Below, one piece after another: positions 1 through 8,842 of a stretch of 57,269 nt of DNA (positions within the stretch are counted from its first letter, which is position 1; every line of letters starts with the position of its first letter). Under the pieces are notes generated by a model. The model was not told where the DNA came from and made no database searches. It saw only the letters and a program-made list of their open reading frames with translations. Made by a program: the position numbers and the translations under genes. The stretch comes from Sulfurovum sp. GTDB lineage: Bacteria > Campylobacterota > Campylobacteria > Campylobacterales > Sulfurovaceae. The stretch covers positions 1 to 57,269 of the forward strand of contig JAUZSQ010000086.1 of assembly GCA_030949325.1 (NCBI GenBank). Direction: 5' to 3'.

Positions 1-43
1 TTTATTTTATGCCTTATCGGTGATTCAACTTCTCAAAATTTTT

Positions 44-52
44 TGCTATAAT
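44..52 (+). promoter_or_regulatory. Extended -10 promoter upstream of the first gene
   Basis: TGCTATAAT is an exact extended -10 element (TGnTATAAT) preceded by a run of T residues. It lies about 20 bases before the start codon at 69/72 and has no clear -35 box. This is the usual Campylobacterota sigma-70 arrangement. Function is inferred from sequence only. Confidence 0.6.
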
Positions 53-68
53 AGAACCAAAGGATAGC

Positions 69-587
69 ATGATGGTAACAAATGAAGAATTGACAAACGC
101 AATATTACGATTGGAAAAAGCACAAGAGAAAACGGATGAGCAGATGAAAAAAACGGATAAACAGATAAAAGCACTCTCTCAAAATATAGATGGAGTCAAT
201 AAATCTATAGGTTTGGAAGTAGAAGAGTTCTTTTATTCATCGCTCAAAAAAAATCCAACTATTGCCAATGTAAACTTTGATTATGTCTATCAGAATGATA
301 AAAGGAATTTAAGAGGTAAAACACAAGAGATTGATATATTATTGGAAAATGGAAACCATATAGCAGTCGTAGAGGTCAAAAATAGAGTGAGCCAAAATAG
401 TATAGACCAATTAGATAAGATAATGGATAATTTCTACTATTTTCATAGAGATTATGAGGATTATAAACTCATAGGAGCATTAGCAGGTAAAATATTTCCA
501 AAACACCTACAAACACAAGCTCTCAAAAAAGGTTATAGTGTCATCACTCAACAAGGTGACCATATAGAACAGATAAATCCAAAATAG
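69..587 (+). CDS. Coiled-coil protein with PD-(D/E)XK nuclease-like domain
   Basis: A 172-residue protein. Residues 1-45 are charged and heptad-like (many K, Q, E), suggesting a coiled coil. Residues 48-135 look like a PD-(D/E)XK nuclease fold: an acidic EIDILLE strand is followed by VVEVK, which supplies the D-x(n)-ExK catalytic signature. Such DUF3782-like proteins are common in Campylobacterota and cyanobacteria; whether they cut DNA is generally unknown. Two adjacent ATG codons (69 and 72) follow AAAGGA at 59-64; the second has the better spacing. The gene appears to be a single transcription unit with its own extended -10 box, followed by a REP-like hairpin pair. The nuclease role is inferred from the motif alone. 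Confidence 0.6.
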   Translation: MMVTNEELTNAILRLEKAQEKTDEQMKKTDKQIKALSQNIDGVNKSIGLEVEEFFYSSLKKNPTIANVNFDYVYQNDKRNLRGKTQEIDILLENGNHIAVVEVKNRVSQNSIDQLDKIMDNFYYFHRDYEDYKLIGALAGKIFPKHLQTQALKKGYSVITQQGDHIEQINPK

Positions 588-622
588 TTTTTCTTCATTA
601 AATATACATTATCTAACTTTTT

Positions 623-682
623 GGGTAGGCACAAGACCTACCCCTACGGCTCATCATGCTTATGTAGGGGTAAATCTGACCC
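623..682. repeat. REP-like hairpin pair (copies a and b)
   Basis: GGGTAGG (623-629) pairs with CCTACCC (637-643) in a perfect 7-bp hairpin ending in CTAC. A related half-copy, GTAGGGGTA..TGACCC, follows at 664-682 in the opposite orientation, so CCCCTAC (641-647) can also pair with GTAGGGG (664-670). The same GTAGGGG-headed hairpin occurs at 24365-24457. The pair fills the gap between two convergent genes, a usual place for REP elements, and may also help terminate transcription. Confidence 0.55.
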
Positions 683-740
683 ATATCTCGGCTAATCATA
701 TTCAAAATGAGGATAAGCTACCTCTTCCCAAATCTACTGC

Positions 741-1325
741 TTAACCCTTTATATCAAGACTACAAGCACTCACCTCATAGCTAAAGTGATGTAGTTTGGG
801 CAGTGCTTTTTTAACATCATGTAGGCTATAGGGTTTTAAAGGGTTTTCTTCTATACATAGCCATACAAGACTTGGTATGTTGAGTATGGAGTCTAGGTTT
901 TCTAGCTTATTATACGCAACATCCAAAAATACCAAGAGTTCTTTATCTGTGAGGCATTGAAGGTCAGAGATTTGATTGTGGTTGGCTTCTACTTTTTTGA
1001 GTCTTTGCATATTGCTTAGGGGTCTGATGTCACTTATTTTATTGTCTTTCATAAAGATGTGTCTTATCTTGGGTAGTGTATAGAGTACATCAATAGATTC
1101 TATATTATTATCAGAGAATGACAGTTTGTGTAAGTTGATGAGGGGGGCAATTGCCTCTATGGAAGTGAGTTTGTTTCGTGAGAGAGAAAGTGAGCCTAGC
1201 CATGTGAGTTCGGCGATGGATTCAGGTATGGTTTCTAATCCTAAACCACTAAGGTTTAAGTAGGGTATTTTTTCTGCTTTACAGAGGGCTATCTTTTCTT
1301 GGGCTATATCAATAGGTTGTGGCAT
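741..1325 (-). CDS. Leucine-rich-repeat protein
   Basis: About 194 residues from the ATG at 1325. At least five tandem 21-22 residue repeats of the LxxLxxLxLxxNxIxxI type run through residues 25-165, like the SDS22 or internalin subclass. There is no signal peptide and no membrane segment, so a cytoplasmic protein-binding role is likely; the partner is unknown. An upstream in-frame ATG at 1355 sits inside a TGCTATGAT -10 box, so I prefer the internal ATG (MPQPIDIAQ). The gene is divergent from the NtrC-like gene and shares its promoter region. Codon use resembles its neighbours. Confidence 0.65.
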   Translation of the reverse strand: MPQPIDIAQEKIALCKAEKIPYLNLSGLGLETIPESIAELTWLGSLSLSRNKLTSIEAIAPLINLHKLSFSDNNIESIDVLYTLPKIRHIFMKDNKISDIRPLSNMQRLKKVEANHNQISDLQCLTDKELLVFLDVAYNKLENLDSILNIPSLVWLCIEENPLKPYSLHDVKKALPKLHHFSYEVSACSLDIKG

Positions 1326-1350
1326 GTATTCACTTTGTATAAGATAGATT

Positions 1351-1400
1351 ATCATAGCATAATTTTGTATGTTTATTCTTTTAGAAAGATATGCTATGAT
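1351..1400. promoter_or_regulatory. Divergent promoter pair forming an 11-bp inverted repeat
   Basis: ATCATAGCATA (1351-1361) and TATGCTATGAT (1390-1400) are exact reverse complements separated by 28 bases. Each arm contains an extended -10 box (TGCTATGAT) pointing outward, one toward the leucine-rich-repeat gene and one toward the NtrC-like gene. Either this is two divergent promoters, or the symmetry is also an operator. Confidence 0.5.
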
Positions 1401-1427
1401 GAAAAGTAATCACATAAAGAGAGTCTT

Positions 1428-2161
1428 ATGGAAACATTTTTTACTACATCAAATCAGATACAAGATATTATCAAAAGCTTTAACTTGACCAAAACACTTT
1501 TTGTCTCTTCTATCCTTATCGGAGAAGCACATACAGGCAAGAAAGTACTGGCACGGTATTTGTTTCCTGATACGCCTATGGTCTCAGGTAGTAATCAAAA
1601 AGAAGTAGAAGAAGCCTTAGGGCAATATGATGCATTGATTATTAGTAATTTTGAAAAATTGAGCAATCCCAATAGGCTCAATTTTGCGAACAAGCGTATT
1701 ATTGCTACAGCTGATTATCTAGGCAATCCTGAAGTGATTGATACACTGTTTGCCTTTATTTATACTATGCCTTCACTCTTGGAACGTAGTGGGGATGTAG
1801 CGTATTTGAAAGATTTGTTTATCGTAGAGGCTAGAGAAATATTGATGCTTAGTCGCAAGAGGTAGAGCCTAGTGAAGTACCTATAGATTTGAGTAAAAAT
1901 AGTAAAAGTCTTAAAAAGTCTATTTTTAGCTATTTGAGTCGTGCTAGTATGGATGCAGAGGATATTCAAGAAGTATTAAGAGGGTATTTCTTGAGGCATT
2001 TGGAAGGTAAGGATGAATATAAAGCGTATTTGGGTCTATATGAAAAGCCTTTGATAGAAGCAGGGCTTGAAAAGTTTGGTTCTCAATTACAGCTTTCACA
2101 GGTGTTGGGTATCAATAGAAATACATTGAGGAAAAAGATACATGAACAGCACATCGATTAA
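1428..2161 (+). pseudogene. Truncated NtrC-like regulator (frameshifted)
   Basis: A reading frame interrupted once; repaired it encodes about 244 residues. The first part (1428-1865) has a vestigial AAA+ nucleotide-binding loop, GEAHTGKK, where NtrC proteins have GESGTGKE. The second part, in frame from 1853, ends in a Fis-type helix-turn-helix (LSQVLGINRNTLRKKI). The break is one missing base near 1853-1862. There is no receiver domain and no GAFTGA loop, so a sigma-54 activator function is unlikely; it may bind DNA only. It overlaps the NtrB-like gene by 20 bases and lies upstream of two amtB-glnK pairs, so a role in nitrogen control is inferred from context. The break could be a sequencing error. 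Confidence 0.6.
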
Positions 2162-2843
2162 TTTTGAGTCTTTTATAGAATGGGACAATAGTCCTTTTAT
2201 TCTCTTTAGCAATCAAGGTAAAATACTTTATCTCAATCATACAGCAGAGATACTCTTTGGCTACGTGTCTCAGCGAGAACTCTATGATATGGCTGTGTCG
2301 TATGCACCTCAGGACTTTGGCAATAGGCTTAGTGTCTTGTCCTTGACCTATGATGTGCTTGTTTTCTATGCTATTCATGTGAGCTATGAAAATGAAAACG
2401 AAATTGCCTTACGTCTCTATCCTACCCCTTGTATCCAAACCTTACCCAAACTCCAAAGCGATAGATTGACCCTTACTGATATTAATATCTTGCTTGAAGC
2501 GAACCTCTCTTTGTTTAGAAGCCAAAACCGTAGTGCTTTTACCCTTTTTACTGACCAAGATTTACCTCCATTTAAGATAGACCAAAATAGCTTTTCCAAA
2601 CTTTTACGCAAAGTATTAGAGACGTTTAGAGATACGGAGTCTATGGATATTAGCTTGAAACTATTGATTGGTCAACATGTGATTATCGAAAATACCAAGA
2701 GGGCGATGATACAGTTGACGATACATTCGAGTCATAGAGAAGTACAAAATGATAAAGAAATTGCAAAGCTTTCTTTGCAAAATCAAATCAAATGTTTTCA
2801 TACTGAGCAATTTATAAAGCTTGAAATTCCTCTGCTTCTCTAA
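2142..2843 (+). CDS. Degenerate NtrB-like PAS protein
   Basis: A 233-residue protein. Residues 8-60 resemble a PAS domain (FILFSNQGKILYLNHTAEILFGY). The remainder resembles a histidine-kinase core, but I see no conserved phosphoacceptor histidine box and no glycine-rich ATP-binding boxes. Only a stretch around residues 145-165 (DQNSFSKLLRKVLETF) recalls the N-box helix. It is therefore probably a sensor that no longer phosphorylates. Its start overlaps the NtrC-like gene, indicating translational coupling, and amtB follows about 100 bases later. A nitrogen-sensing role is inferred from neighbours, not shown by catalytic motifs. Confidence 0.55.
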   Translation: MNSTSINFESFIEWDNSPFILFSNQGKILYLNHTAEILFGYVSQRELYDMAVSYAPQDFGNRLSVLSLTYDVLVFYAIHVSYENENEIALRLYPTPCIQTLPKLQSDRLTLTDINILLEANLSLFRSQNRSAFTLFTDQDLPPFKIDQNSFSKLLRKVLETFRDTESMDISLKLLIGQHVIIENTKRAMIQLTIHSSHREVQNDKEIAKLSLQNQIKCFHTEQFIKLEIPLLL

Positions 2844-2940
2844 AGTATTTTTCTAGTGCTTAAATATGAGGCACTTTTATCACCATAGTACATACACTTT
2901 ATGCTATTGTACGGCTGTAAATAATTTTAAAGGAATTAGC

Positions 2941-4248
2941 ATGAAATTAAAACTTTCAGCTCTACTGGCATTTTTGTTGCCTATTGTGGCGTTTGCAGAA
3001 GATACACTTGACTCGGGAGACACAGCGTGGATGATGGTATCTACAGCATTTGTACTTCTTATGACACCAGCAGGATTGGCACTCTTTTATGGTGGTATGA
3101 CAAGAAGTAAGAATGTACTCAATACTTACGCGATGGTTATGGGTGCTTTTGTAGTGGCTTTTGTAGTATGGATTTTGGCAGGATATTCTATAGCCTTTGG
3201 TACCTCTGAAAATGAAACGATTCAAAATGTATTTGGTGGATTCAACCATATTATGCTCAATGGCATTGCATGGACTGACTTGAGTGGAACGTATCCAACG
3301 TATGTATTTATTGCATTCCAAGGTACTTTTGCAGCGATTGCTGTAGCGATTGCTTCAGGTTCTGTGATTGGACGTATGAAGTTTTCTACATGGATGATTA
3401 TCGTCGTATTATGGGGTCTTGTGGTCTATGCTCCTATTACGCACATGGTATGGGGTGGAGATGGTGCATACTTGTTTGATGCAGGTGCATTAGACTTTGC
3501 TGGTGGTACAGTAGTACACATGAATGGTGGTTTAGCTGGTCTTATTCTTGCTATCTTGCTAGGGAAAAGAGTGGGATACAACAGTGTAGCAATGAAGCCT
3601 TATAGTATCTTACTTACAGCCGTAGGTGCATCGCTTCTATGGTTTGGTTGGTATGGATTTAATGGTGGTTCTGCATTTGGTGCAAACGCTATTGCTGGAT
3701 TGGCTGTGATGACAACGACTGTGGCTACAGCTGTTGCTGGTATTACTTGGATGCTTCTTGAGTGGATTATCTTTAAGAAACCTACACTTCTTGGGATTGC
3801 TTCAGGTATTATCGCAGGACTCGTAGCGATTACACCTGCTGCTGGATTTGTGAGCGTTGGTGGAGCATTTGTACTAGGTATTGTAGGTGCAATTATTGCA
3901 TTCTTTGGTATTATCAAATTGAAAAAAATCTTCGGTTATGATGATTCTCTTGATGCCTTTGCTATTCACTTCCTAGCAGGACTATGGGGAGCATTGGCTG
4001 TAGCATTCTTAGCCCTTGATGACAAAGACCTTTTATGGGATGGACCACTCAAAGAATCAGGTGATAGACTAGGACAATTTTGGGTACAACTAGAGTCTGT
4101 ATTGATTGTTGGAGCATGGACGTTGGTAGGGACAATCATTGTTTTCTATATTGCATCGGCATTAACAGGTGGAGCAAGAGTAGATGAAGACACAGAACAA
4201 CAAGGTCTTGATGAAACCATTCATGGTGAAAAAGTAAACAACGCCTAA
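2941..4248 (+). CDS. amtB: Ammonium transporter AmtB (first copy)
   Basis: A 435-residue integral membrane channel for ammonium/ammonia. The start ATG at 2941 follows AAAGGAATT and opens a signal peptide (residues 1-20, ending AFAEDT), typical of AmtB. About eleven transmembrane helices follow. The two pore histidines sit in VVHMNGGLAGL and IHFLAGLWG, and the family signature GLALFYGGM is near the N terminus. The short hydrophilic tail (DEDTEQQGLDETIHGE) is the usual PII-regulated C terminus. glnK lies 31 bases downstream, the classical coupling in which GlnK plugs the channel when nitrogen is plentiful. A longer reading frame begins at 2866 but lacks a ribosome-binding site. Confidence 0.95.
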   Translation: MKLKLSALLAFLLPIVAFAEDTLDSGDTAWMMVSTAFVLLMTPAGLALFYGGMTRSKNVLNTYAMVMGAFVVAFVVWILAGYSIAFGTSENETIQNVFGGFNHIMLNGIAWTDLSGTYPTYVFIAFQGTFAAIAVAIASGSVIGRMKFSTWMIIVVLWGLVVYAPITHMVWGGDGAYLFDAGALDFAGGTVVHMNGGLAGLILAILLGKRVGYNSVAMKPYSILLTAVGASLLWFGWYGFNGGSAFGANAIAGLAVMTTTVATAVAGITWMLLEWIIFKKPTLLGIASGIIAGLVAITPAAGFVSVGGAFVLGIVGAIIAFFGIIKLKKIFGYDDSLDAFAIHFLAGLWGALAVAFLALDDKDLLWDGPLKESGDRLGQFWVQLESVLIVGAWTLVGTIIVFYIASALTGGARVDEDTEQQGLDETIHGEKVNNA

Positions 4249-4264
4249 GCGTGTTTACTTATGA

Positions 4265-4624
<360 letters not shown>

Positions 4625-4631
4625 GCACTAA

Positions 4632-4658
4632 ACTAAAGAAGTATTTTACTTCTTTAGT
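4632..4658 (+). terminator. 12-bp perfect hairpin after glnK
   Basis: ACTAAAGAAGTA and TACTTCTTTAGT form a perfect 12-bp stem with a TTT loop. The downstream tract (CTCTTTCCCCC) is only partly T-rich. It may terminate the first amtB-glnK transcript, or act as a processing site or stabiliser between the two ammonium modules. Confidence 0.6.
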
Positions 4659-4738
4659 CTCTTTCCCCCTTTCCCCTTTACTAACTCTCTTATTATATTT
4701 TGGATAGAATATACCTTATTTACTATTTTAAGGAGTAT

Positions 4739-5917
4739 ATGACAATGGAAATGAATTATGTTATTGATACACTTTTTACACTTTTTGCAATGACACTGAT
4801 TATCTTTATGGTACCAGGCTTTGCGATGCTCGAAGCAGGATTGGTACGAACAAAGAATGTAACGGCTGTATTGACCGTCAATCTTATGGTCTATGCTGTA
4901 GCCTCTTTGGTTTTTTTACTCATAGGATACAAGATGGCTTTTGGCTCTTGGGAATTCCAAACAGGCATTAGTGCTTGGGCATTTTTCCTTTTTCAAATGG
5001 CATTTGTGGGTAAAACTGTCAATATTATGTCAGGAGGGGTGAGTGAACGAACACGGATTATCCCTTTGGCTTTATTTACGGTTGTGATGGCAGGGATTAT
5101 TTATCCTTTGGTAGTCAATGTCACATGGGGAACCAATATCCTAGAAGGTACGATGTTTGATATTTCAGCCATGCACGATTTGGCAGGATGTACGGTCATA
5201 CATTCTACAGGGGCATGGGCATTACTCGCAGCGATTTTGATTTTGGGTCCAAGACGTGGACGCTATACCAAAGATGGCAAAATCCGTGTGATTCCTGCGT
5301 CGAATATTCCGTTGGTAGTCTTAGGTGCATTACTCTTGTGGATTGGTTGGTTTGGTTTTAATGGTGGCTCAGTAGGTGCTATCTCTAGTAAAGAAAATGC
5401 CGATTTAGTCGCTCTTACTATTATGAATACCAATACAGGAGGTCTAGCAGGGGCTATTTCTGTAGGTATTATTATGTATATACAATACAGACGTTTTGAT
5501 ATTACGATGATTCTCAATGGTGCCTTAGGTGGCTTGGTCTCTGTCACAGCTGGAGCTGATATGTTTGATATTTATACGCCTATTTATGTAGGGGCTATTG
5601 GTGGGGGTATTGTGGTACTGGGCGTAGCATTATTTGATAAACTCCGTCTTGATGACCCCGTGGGGGCTTTATCTGTGCATTTACTCAATGGTATTTGGGG
5701 GACGATTGCCGTGGCAATCTTTGCTGATGTATCACTTTGGGCACAGGTCAAAGGTATATTGGTTGTGGGTGTCTTTGCCTTTACCTCGTCATTTGTTGTG
5801 ATGTTTATCATCAATAAAATGACTGCATTTAGAGCCTCAGATGATGAGCAACTTCAAGGTCTTGACATTGCTGAATGTGGTGTAGAAGCTTACCCTGAAT
5901 TTAAACGAAGTATTTAA
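4739..5917 (+). CDS. amtB: Ammonium transporter AmtB (second copy)
   Basis: About 392 residues from ATG 4739 (or 390 from ATG 4745, which is better spaced from AGGAG at 4731-4735). It is a second Amt/Rh family channel, clearly diverged from the first: no cleavable signal peptide is seen, and the N terminus begins directly with a membrane segment. Pore histidines lie in CTVIHSTGAW and VHLLNGIWG. The C-terminal tail contains LQGLDIAECG, typical of PII-bound Amt proteins. It has its own downstream glnK at 5938 only 20 bases away. Two amtB-glnK pairs in a row suggest transporters tuned to different ammonium levels. Confidence 0.93.
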   Translation: MTMEMNYVIDTLFTLFAMTLIIFMVPGFAMLEAGLVRTKNVTAVLTVNLMVYAVASLVFLLIGYKMAFGSWEFQTGISAWAFFLFQMAFVGKTVNIMSGGVSERTRIIPLALFTVVMAGIIYPLVVNVTWGTNILEGTMFDISAMHDLAGCTVIHSTGAWALLAAILILGPRRGRYTKDGKIRVIPASNIPLVVLGALLLWIGWFGFNGGSVGAISSKENADLVALTIMNTNTGGLAGAISVGIIMYIQYRRFDITMILNGALGGLVSVTAGADMFDIYTPIYVGAIGGGIVVLGVALFDKLRLDDPVGALSVHLLNGIWGTIAVAIFADVSLWAQVKGILVVGVFAFTSSFVVMFIINKMTAFRASDDEQLQGLDIAECGVEAYPEFKRSI

Positions 5918-5925
5918 ACTAATAA

Positions 5926-6279
<354 letters not shown>

Positions 6280-6320
6280 GAGACTTCTTCACTTTCAGCA
6301 CATTTGGCTAAAATTGCACT

Positions 6321-6326
6321 TATAAT
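6321..6326 (+). promoter_or_regulatory. -10 box for the ABC-F/hem operon
   Basis: TATAAT lies 18 bases upstream of the TTG start at 6345, with no strong -35 box. It is the best promoter candidate for the long operon that runs to hemC. Confidence 0.5.
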
Positions 6327-6344
6327 TATACAGAAGGATAGAAC

Positions 6345-7952
6345 TTGCTTAGTACAGTAAATTTGACACAACGATATGGTAAAAGAGTACTTTTTGATAA
6401 GATTAGCATGACCCTTGATGTAGGGAAGCGTTATGGTTTTATCGGTGCAAATGGTGCAGGGAAATCTACTTTTATGAAGATTCTTGCAGGAGAATTGGAG
6501 CAAAGCGATGGAGAGGTACAATTACAATCAGGACTGAAACTAGGGATGCTTTCTCAAAATCAATATGCTTTTGAAGAATTTACCCTAAGCGATGCGGTAC
6601 TTTATGGCAATAAAAAGCTTTTCGATGCCCAAAAAGAGAAAGAAAAACTCTATATGGAAGGCGATTTTGAAGATGATGCTGTCAACAATCGCTTAGGTGA
6701 ATTGGAAATGATATGTGCCGATGAAGACCCTACTTATGAGTCGGATGTCAAAATAGAAAAACTTTTGCAATCTTTAGGCTTTCCTAGTACCCAACATTCT
6801 GAACTTATGTCTTCACTCACAGGAGGGGACAAATTTAAAATCCTTTTGGCACAAGTGCTATTTTTGAAGCCTGATGTCTTGCTACTAGATGAGCCAACGA
6901 ACAACCTTGATATGGCGACGATTTCATGGCTAGAAAATGAACTCAAACGCCATGAAGGTACGTTGATGGTTATTTCGCATGATAGACATTTCCTCAATGG
7001 CGTGGTCACACATATTCTTGACCTAGACTTCCAAAATATCCGTGAATTTAAGGGCAGTTATGATGAGTGGTATATCGCAGCAAACCTTATTGCCAAACAA
7101 GCAGAAACAGACAGAGCCAAAGGATTGAAAGAAAAAGAAGAACTCGAAGGGTTTATTCGACGTTTCTCAGCCAATGCCTCCAAAGCCAAACAAGCCACAT
7201 CAAGACAAAAGCAATTGGACAAGCTAGATGTTCAAGCCATTCAACTCTCTTCACGTCGTGACCCTTCTATTATGTTTAAGGCACACCGTGAAATAGGCAA
7301 TGAAGTACTAGAGATAGAAAACCTTTCTAAGTCTTATGATGGTAACGTAGTGTTTGAAAACTTCAATCTCAAAGTCACTCCTGAAGACAAAATCGCACTT
7401 ATTGGTACCAATGGTGTAGGCAAGACTACCTTGCTCAAATTGATGATGGACGAAATCCAAGCCGATACAGGTACTATTAAATGGGGACAAACCATTACCT
7501 ATTCCTATTTCCCTCAAAATACTACCGATAAGGTTGTAGGAGATGAGATTTTGGCACAATGGATACAAGGATTTGACCCCAAGTGGCATATTGATGATAT
7601 TCGTAAAACCTTAGGACGTATGCTTTTTTCTGGTGAAGAACAAAAGAAAAAGATAGATGCCTGTTCAGGGGGAGAAAAACACCGTGTCATGATGTCCAAA
7701 ATGATGATGGATGATGCCAATTTCTTGGTGATGGATGAACCCAATAACCATTTGGACTTAGAAGCCATTGTCGCAGTAGGTGAAGCCTTGCATAATTATA
7801 AGGGAGGTGTGATTTGTGTCTCTCACGATAGAGAACTCATTGATGCCTTTGCCAATAGAATTATTCAAATCAATGAGGATGGTACTATCATTGACTTCAA
7901 GGGTGATTATGAAAGCTTTGTGGAACAACAAAAGAAGAAAAAGTTGTGTTAA
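6345..7952 (+). CDS. ABC-F family ATPase (YbiT/Uup-like)
   Basis: A 535-residue soluble protein with two ABC ATPase domains and no membrane segments, the ABC-F architecture. Walker A motifs are GANGAGKST (about residue 35) and GTNGVGKTT (about 351). Signature motifs are LTGGDKFK and CSGGEKHR; Walker B motifs are LLLDEPTNNLD and LVMDEPNNHLD. The linker (about 240-300) is rich in K, E and A, as expected for the region that reaches into the ribosomal E site. These proteins regulate translation or rescue ribosomes. The start is TTG at 6345, preceded by AGAAGGA. The next gene overlaps its end by 7 bases. Confidence 0.9.
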   Translation: MLSTVNLTQRYGKRVLFDKISMTLDVGKRYGFIGANGAGKSTFMKILAGELEQSDGEVQLQSGLKLGMLSQNQYAFEEFTLSDAVLYGNKKLFDAQKEKEKLYMEGDFEDDAVNNRLGELEMICADEDPTYESDVKIEKLLQSLGFPSTQHSELMSSLTGGDKFKILLAQVLFLKPDVLLLDEPTNNLDMATISWLENELKRHEGTLMVISHDRHFLNGVVTHILDLDFQNIREFKGSYDEWYIAANLIAKQAETDRAKGLKEKEELEGFIRRFSANASKAKQATSRQKQLDKLDVQAIQLSSRRDPSIMFKAHREIGNEVLEIENLSKSYDGNVVFENFNLKVTPEDKIALIGTNGVGKTTLLKLMMDEIQADTGTIKWGQTITYSYFPQNTTDKVVGDEILAQWIQGFDPKWHIDDIRKTLGRMLFSGEEQKKKIDACSGGEKHRVMMSKMMMDDANFLVMDEPNNHLDLEAIVAVGEALHNYKGGVICVSHDRELIDAFANRIIQINEDGTIIDFKGDYESFVEQQKKKKLC

Positions 7953-8842
7953 CTGCCGTCGAAAGAAAGATAGAACAGTTTATCATAGATTTGGATGACA
8001 AAGAAGTGTCTGCTTTATATGCCAAGCTTCCTCATGGCAAGAGGCTTAGAGCCAAGCTTATTTTGAGTATCGCAGGGACTTCTTTGCTTGTGGTCAAGAC
8101 AGCAGCGATTGTGGAGATGATTCATGCTGCTTCTTTGTTGCATGATGATGTGATAGATGATGCTGATACACGCCGTGCCAAACCTTCTCTCAATGCACTT
8201 TATGGTAACAAAACAGCCATTATGCTAGGGGATATTTTGTATTCCAAAGGCTTGTTTGAATTGACCAATATTTCTACAGATGTTGCAAGTATCATTTCTC
8301 ATGCTGTCATGCAGTTGAGTCTAGGAGAGCTAAAAGATGTGTCACTTTCCAAAAGCTTTAATAGCAATAAGAGCATCTACCTAGCAATGATTTACCAAAA
8401 AACGGCTTCACTTATGGAAGCTTCAGCAGGGGCAGCTGCCTTGTTGTCAGGTAAAGATAAAGTAGCCTATATGACCTATGGACGTAATTTGGGTATGGCG
8501 TTTCAAATGATAGATGACTTATTGGATATTACAACCGATAGCCAGACTTTGGGCAAACCTGCCTTGCATGATTTTGAAGAGGGTAAAACCACTTTACCTT
8601 ATATTTATCTTTATGAAGCGATGGATAGCGTAGAACAACAAAAGCTTCAATCCTTGCATGGCAAAGCCTTAAATAGCGAAGAACAAGCATGGATTAAAGA
8701 GATGATGTATGACAAAGCTGTGATTCAACGTGCCTTTGATGAAGCCAAAGTTTTGGTAGAAGAAGCGATTACTTTGATGAACGCTAGAGGAGAATCTGCG
8801 TTGAGTGGTATTGCTATGGCAATGATAGAGAGGGAGTTTTAA
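7946..8842 (+). CDS. ispB: Polyprenyl diphosphate synthase
   Basis: A 298-residue trans-prenyltransferase. The first aspartate-rich motif is in HDDVIDDADTRR and the second in MIDDLLDI, which chelate magnesium and bind the diphosphates of the allylic substrate and IPP. Length and motifs fit octaprenyl/heptaprenyl synthases that make the menaquinone side chain; a shorter-chain product cannot be excluded. The start is GTG at 7946, inside the end of the ABC-F gene, and its stop shares one base with the hemA start, so translation is probably coupled. Confidence 0.88.
   Translation: MLTAVERKIEQFIIDLDDKEVSALYAKLPHGKRLRAKLILSIAGTSLLVVKTAAIVEMIHAASLLHDDVIDDADTRRAKPSLNALYGNKTAIMLGDILYSKGLFELTNISTDVASIISHAVMQLSLGELKDVSLSKSFNSNKSIYLAMIYQKTASLMEASAGAAALLSGKDKVAYMTYGRNLGMAFQMIDDLLDITTDSQTLGKPALHDFEEGKTTLPYIYLYEAMDSVEQQKLQSLHGKALNSEEQAWIKEMMYDKAVIQRAFDEAKVLVEEAITLMNARGESALSGIAMAMIEREF

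Noticed and set aside
1760-1969. Minus-strand frames opposite real genes (and the many others like it, e.g. 3600-3917, 9273-9563, 46803-47189)
   Set aside because: They lie wholly inside conserved genes on the other strand, have no ribosome-binding site and no family signature.
2850-2940. Sigma-54 promoter upstream of amtB
   Set aside because: GGCAC occurs near 2872 but no TTGC element follows at the required spacing, and the nearby NtrC-like protein lacks the loop that contacts sigma-54.
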